NCBI RefSeq assembly: GCF_034676545.1
Contig: NZ_JAUCBZ010000015.1
Coordinates: 248,001 to 312,000 of the forward strand
Length of the DNA stretch: 64,000 nucleotides
Origin: Pararhodobacter sp.
GTDB taxonomy: Bacteria > Pseudomonadota > Alphaproteobacteria > Rhodobacterales > Rhodobacteraceae
Direction of reading: 5' to 3'
The translations under genes were made by a program, and so were the position numbers. How positions within the stretch are numbered: position 1 is the stretch's first letter; each line of letters begins with the position of its first letter. Below, in pieces: positions 61,888-64,000 of this stretch. The notes beneath the pieces are model-generated. The model worked only from the letters and a program-made list of their open reading frames with translations, was not told the origin of the DNA and searched no databases.

Positions 61888-62394
61888 TCATTCCATCCGG
61901 ATGATGGTCCGGACGCGGCCGGTCATGCTGCCGGTGCCGGCGCGCAAATCGGCGATGAAGCGTTCGCCGGACAGCAGGTTTATCCCTTGCACCAACACCA
62001 CGTCGCCGGTCATTTCCAACCGCTGATCGGCGATCGAATACACCGCGCGTTGTGCTTCGATCGCTTCGGTGTCGGTGACCATGGCGACGCCCCCTGACGC
62101 GGTCAGCGAGCCGATACGCTGCGTCCCGGCGCGCGCGCCCGGCGCGTATTCCAACCGCAGCGATTGCGCAGAGATCCGCATACGCCCCTGAACCGCCAAC
62201 ACATTGCCGGAAAAGGTTGACGCGCCCGAGGTCTGATCAACTTCAAAGTTGTCGGCGGTGATCTCCAGCGCGCTCCCGTCCAGTTGCAACGACGAGCCGA
62301 AGCTGAAACGCACATTCTGCGCGTTGGCAGAGGTGCCGCCGATCAGCGCGGCCAAGGTCAGACAAAAGGCAAGACGCAATAGGGCGCGCGACAT
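61888..62394 (-). CDS. lptA: LPS transport periplasmic protein LptA
   Basis: 168 residues with a signal peptide (MSRALLRLAFCLTLAALIGG...ANAQ) and the OstA-like beta-jellyroll (LQLDGSALEITADNFEVDQTSGASTFSGNV, LRLEYAPG). It forms the periplasmic bridge for lipopolysaccharide. The start at 62394 is supported by the signal; a longer frame to 62541 overlaps lptC and is rejected. Confidence 0.92.
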   Translation of the reverse strand: MSRALLRLAFCLTLAALIGGTSANAQNVRFSFGSSLQLDGSALEITADNFEVDQTSGASTFSGNVLAVQGRMRISAQSLRLEYAPGARAGTQRIGSLTASGGVAMVTDTEAIEAQRAVYSIADQRLEMTGDVVLVQGINLLSGERFIADLRAGTGSMTGRVRTIIRME

Positions 62395-62404
62395 GATGGG
62401 CTCC

Positions 62405-63022
62405 TCAATTCTCAGGTTGATATAACAAACGCACACCGCCCCCGAAAACAAGCACATAACCGGATCCGGGTGCGGAATCAGTGCGCATAACCAAGTTTCC
62501 GGCGTTGATTTCACCGGCCGGGGCGCGGCCGCTGATGGCACCGGGGGCCTGAACCAGCGTCGAGTCGAGCAAACCCGACAGCGCGTCGGTGGTCAGGACA
62601 TAGCCCGGGCTTGCCTGAACCTCGAGGCCGCCGGACATTTCGAAGCGTCCGGTGCCCCGGTCGAGGATTCCGCCCTCGGCGCGGGCGGACAAGACCTCGC
62701 CCTCGCGCCCTTCGATCCGCAGCCGCAGGCCGGTCACTTCCAGCAGCAGCGTCGCATTCGGGTCAGAACGCGCGGTTTCGGTGATGATGGTCAGCGCGGC
62801 CCCGTCATCGGTGACACCCGCAAAGCGCGCGCCGGACAGGCGGGGGTCGCGGGCGCGCTCTTGCACGTCAATGTCGGCCATCGGAATCGCCTGGGTCGGA
62901 TCAATCGTGCGGGCCAGCAGGAAGACCAGCGACAACAGGATCAAAGCGGTCAACGGCAGCGCGATTTTCAAGACCCCGACGAGCCGTGAATACCCTGCCT
63001 GTTGACTGCTCAGACCCACCAT
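62405..63022 (-). CDS. lptC: LPS export protein LptC
   Basis: 205 residues. One N-terminal membrane helix (about 17-38, VLKIALPLTALILLSLVFLLA) anchors a beta-jellyroll domain (LRLRIEGREGEVLSARAEGGILDRGTGRFEMSGGLEV). It receives lipopolysaccharide from LptBFG and passes it to LptA, encoded next. A strong GAGGGGG site precedes the ATG. Confidence 0.9.
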   Translation of the reverse strand: MVGLSSQQAGYSRLVGVLKIALPLTALILLSLVFLLARTIDPTQAIPMADIDVQERARDPRLSGARFAGVTDDGAALTIITETARSDPNATLLLEVTGLRLRIEGREGEVLSARAEGGILDRGTGRFEMSGGLEVQASPGYVLTTDALSGLLDSTLVQAPGAISGRAPAGEINAGNLVMRTDSAPGSGYVLVFGGGVRLLYQPEN

Positions 63023-63031
63023 GACGCCCCC

Positions 63032-63643
63032 TCAATGCGAAAAGAGATCGACCTCTGGCCAACCCGCCAGATCCAGTGCCGCACGATGGGGCAGGAAATC
63101 AAAACACGCCTGCGCGATGTCCTGACGACCCTCGCGGACCAGCATGAAGTTCAGCTTTTCGCGCAACTGGTGCAGGTACAGGACATCCGAGGCCGCATAG
63201 TCGCGCTGCGCATTGGTGATATCCGCCGCGCCCCAATCGCTGGATTGCTGCATCTTGGAGATATCGACATTCAGCATCTCTGACAGCAGGTATTTCAGGC
63301 CATGCCGGTCGGTATAGGTCCGCACCAGTTTCGAGGCGATCTTGGTGCACCAGACCGGTGCCGCCAGAACGCCAAAGCGATGATACATCACCGCAATGTC
63401 GAACCGGCCAAAGTGGAACAGTTTCAGGACCTTGGGGTCCGCCAACAACCGGGTCAGGTTCGGGGCCTCGGTTTGATCCTGTGAGATCTGCACCAGATGC
63501 GCGGTGCCATCGCCGCTGGACAATTGCACCAGGCACAGCCGGTCGCGATGCGGGTTCAGGCCCATGGTTTCGCAATCAATGGCGACAATCGCGCCAAGGT
63601 CCAGATCATCCGGAAGATCGTGTTTGTGGAACTGCGTGGCCAT
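63032..63643 (-). CDS. rnd: ribonuclease D-like 3'-5' exonuclease
   Basis: 203 residues covering only the DEDDy exonuclease domain: Asp23 and Glu25 (AIDCETMGLN), the FGRFDIAVMYH motif and YAASDVLYLHQL. The HRDC domains of full RNase D are missing, as in the short alphaproteobacterial form. It trims tRNA or other RNA 3' ends. It is first of the rnd-lptC-lptA-lptB-rpoN series, with 9-10 base gaps. A TGTTATAAACAC motif lies about 75 bases upstream. Confidence 0.9.
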   Translation of the reverse strand: MATQFHKHDLPDDLDLGAIVAIDCETMGLNPHRDRLCLVQLSSGDGTAHLVQISQDQTEAPNLTRLLADPKVLKLFHFGRFDIAVMYHRFGVLAAPVWCTKIASKLVRTYTDRHGLKYLLSEMLNVDISKMQQSSDWGAADITNAQRDYAASDVLYLHQLREKLNFMLVREGRQDIAQACFDFLPHRAALDLAGWPEVDLFSH

Positions 63644-63729
63644 GATGCCCCTCTCGTCTATGCGGTCGCGCCTTTGAAATCGTCGCTGGTCTAGCGAGGT
63701 TACGCGCCAAGAGATAGTGTTTATAACAG

Positions 63730-64000
63730 CTATGGCTCACAGTGACAGACGCAATCAAAACCGGTTGCCTTTTGCGTGCTATCGACTGTTTGCTGCGACC
63801 ATCCACTTTGTTCAGGCGGCCCTTTGGCCAAAGTCATGCGATATTTCGCCCCCCCGGACACCGTTTCTCGCAGGCGAACCGTGCGATGACCGAGGCTGCG
63901 GCGCAGATCGACGGCGTGACCCGCATTTGGGCTTTGTTGGGGTAAGTCATCGGGCAAAATGCCACCCAACCAGACCAACGCGCTTTTTGCGCGGCGCGTC
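63730..64000 (-). CDS. possible C-terminal end of an unrecognised gene (edge of window)
   Basis: The frame is open from the right window edge to a TAG at 63730-63732 and reads KSALVWLGGILPDDLPQQ...LRRSLGHRTVRLRETVSGG. GC3 is lower than in the surrounding genes and I recognise no family. A TTG at 63976-63978 could be a start, but the absence of any motif makes it as likely to be non-coding. Confidence 0.3.
   Translation of the reverse strand, partial: TRRAKSALVWLGGILPDDLPQQSPNAGHAVDLRRSLGHRTVRLRETVSGGAKYRMTLAKGPPEQSGWSQQTVDSTQKATGFDCVCHCEP

Overview
The window looks like a chromosomal segment of an alphaproteobacterium of the order Rhodobacterales (Rhodobacter/Roseobacter type). The pointers are high GC with strong GC3 bias, a Rhodobacter-style porin, a DUF3576 lipoprotein gene in front of leuS-lptE-holA, a mitofilin-like (COG4223) gene inside a hemD-hemY cluster, the order rnd-lptC-lptA-lptB-rpoN-hpf-ptsN, and twin-hairpin extragenic repeats ending in the GGCAAGATGAAG-like tail common in this group. 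The species cannot be named from the sequence alone.

Layout. 1-9.7 kb: housekeeping genes (P1 peptidase end, Trm112-like, LON-domain, thioredoxin-TPR, exonuclease III, an OmpR-type regulator, ribA, an L,D-transpeptidase, YggS), then the major porin with a porin-like mini-ORF beside it. Between the exonuclease and the regulator lie two tandem hairpins, each preceded by the same 14-nt sequence. 9.1-20.3 kb: DUF3576-leuS-lptE-holA-GST, converging on tamA-tamB (outer-membrane assembly). 20.5-31.3 kb: an Fsr-like MFS exporter, ahcY, an acetyltransferase, a Met/His-rich membrane protein beside an orphan msrQ, an HD-domain protein, EVE and YciI proteins, tsaD, and the divergent hemD-mitofilin-hemY cluster. 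hemY carries a one-base frameshift.

31.37-36.13 kb: tRNA-Thr(CGT) followed by a decayed 4.7-kb integrative element. It is bounded by a 44-nt direct repeat of the tRNA 3' end and contains a tyrosine integrase (frameshifted and cut), a complete IS21-family element (istA/istB, 28-bp terminal inverted repeats, no target duplication) and the C-terminal part of a type I restriction HsdR. The IS has apparently deleted everything between the integrase and HsdR.

36.2-47.8 kb: a histidine/urocanate utilisation locus. On the minus strand are an ammonia-lyase of the HutH family, a HisC-like aminotransferase and a three-gene TRAP transporter. On the plus strand are hutU-hutI-hutF, with hutC in between. 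Two matching promoter/operator units (TTGACA, -10, then a TGGTATAT-type palindrome) stand before dctP and hutU, so HutC probably controls both arms. The route is the HutF branch (formiminoglutamate to formylglutamate); no hutG deformylase is in the window.

48-64 kb: a large beta-barrel protein, a Cds1-like PLP enzyme, an ECM4-type glutathionyl-hydroquinone reductase, a PilZ-like small protein, a MalY/PatB C-S lyase, def plus a catalytically altered def paralogue and fmt, smpB, an I78-inhibitor-like lipoprotein, DUF2794, an RluA-type pseudouridine synthase, then ptsN-hpf-rpoN-lptB-lptA-lptC-rnd on the minus strand. I found no CRISPR array, rRNA, complete prophage or intact defence system. The most interesting signals are the tandem sRNA-like hairpins, the HutH family member with an Asn at the substrate-binding His position next to an aminotransferase and a keto-acid-type TRAP importer, the altered deformylase, and the decayed restriction island.
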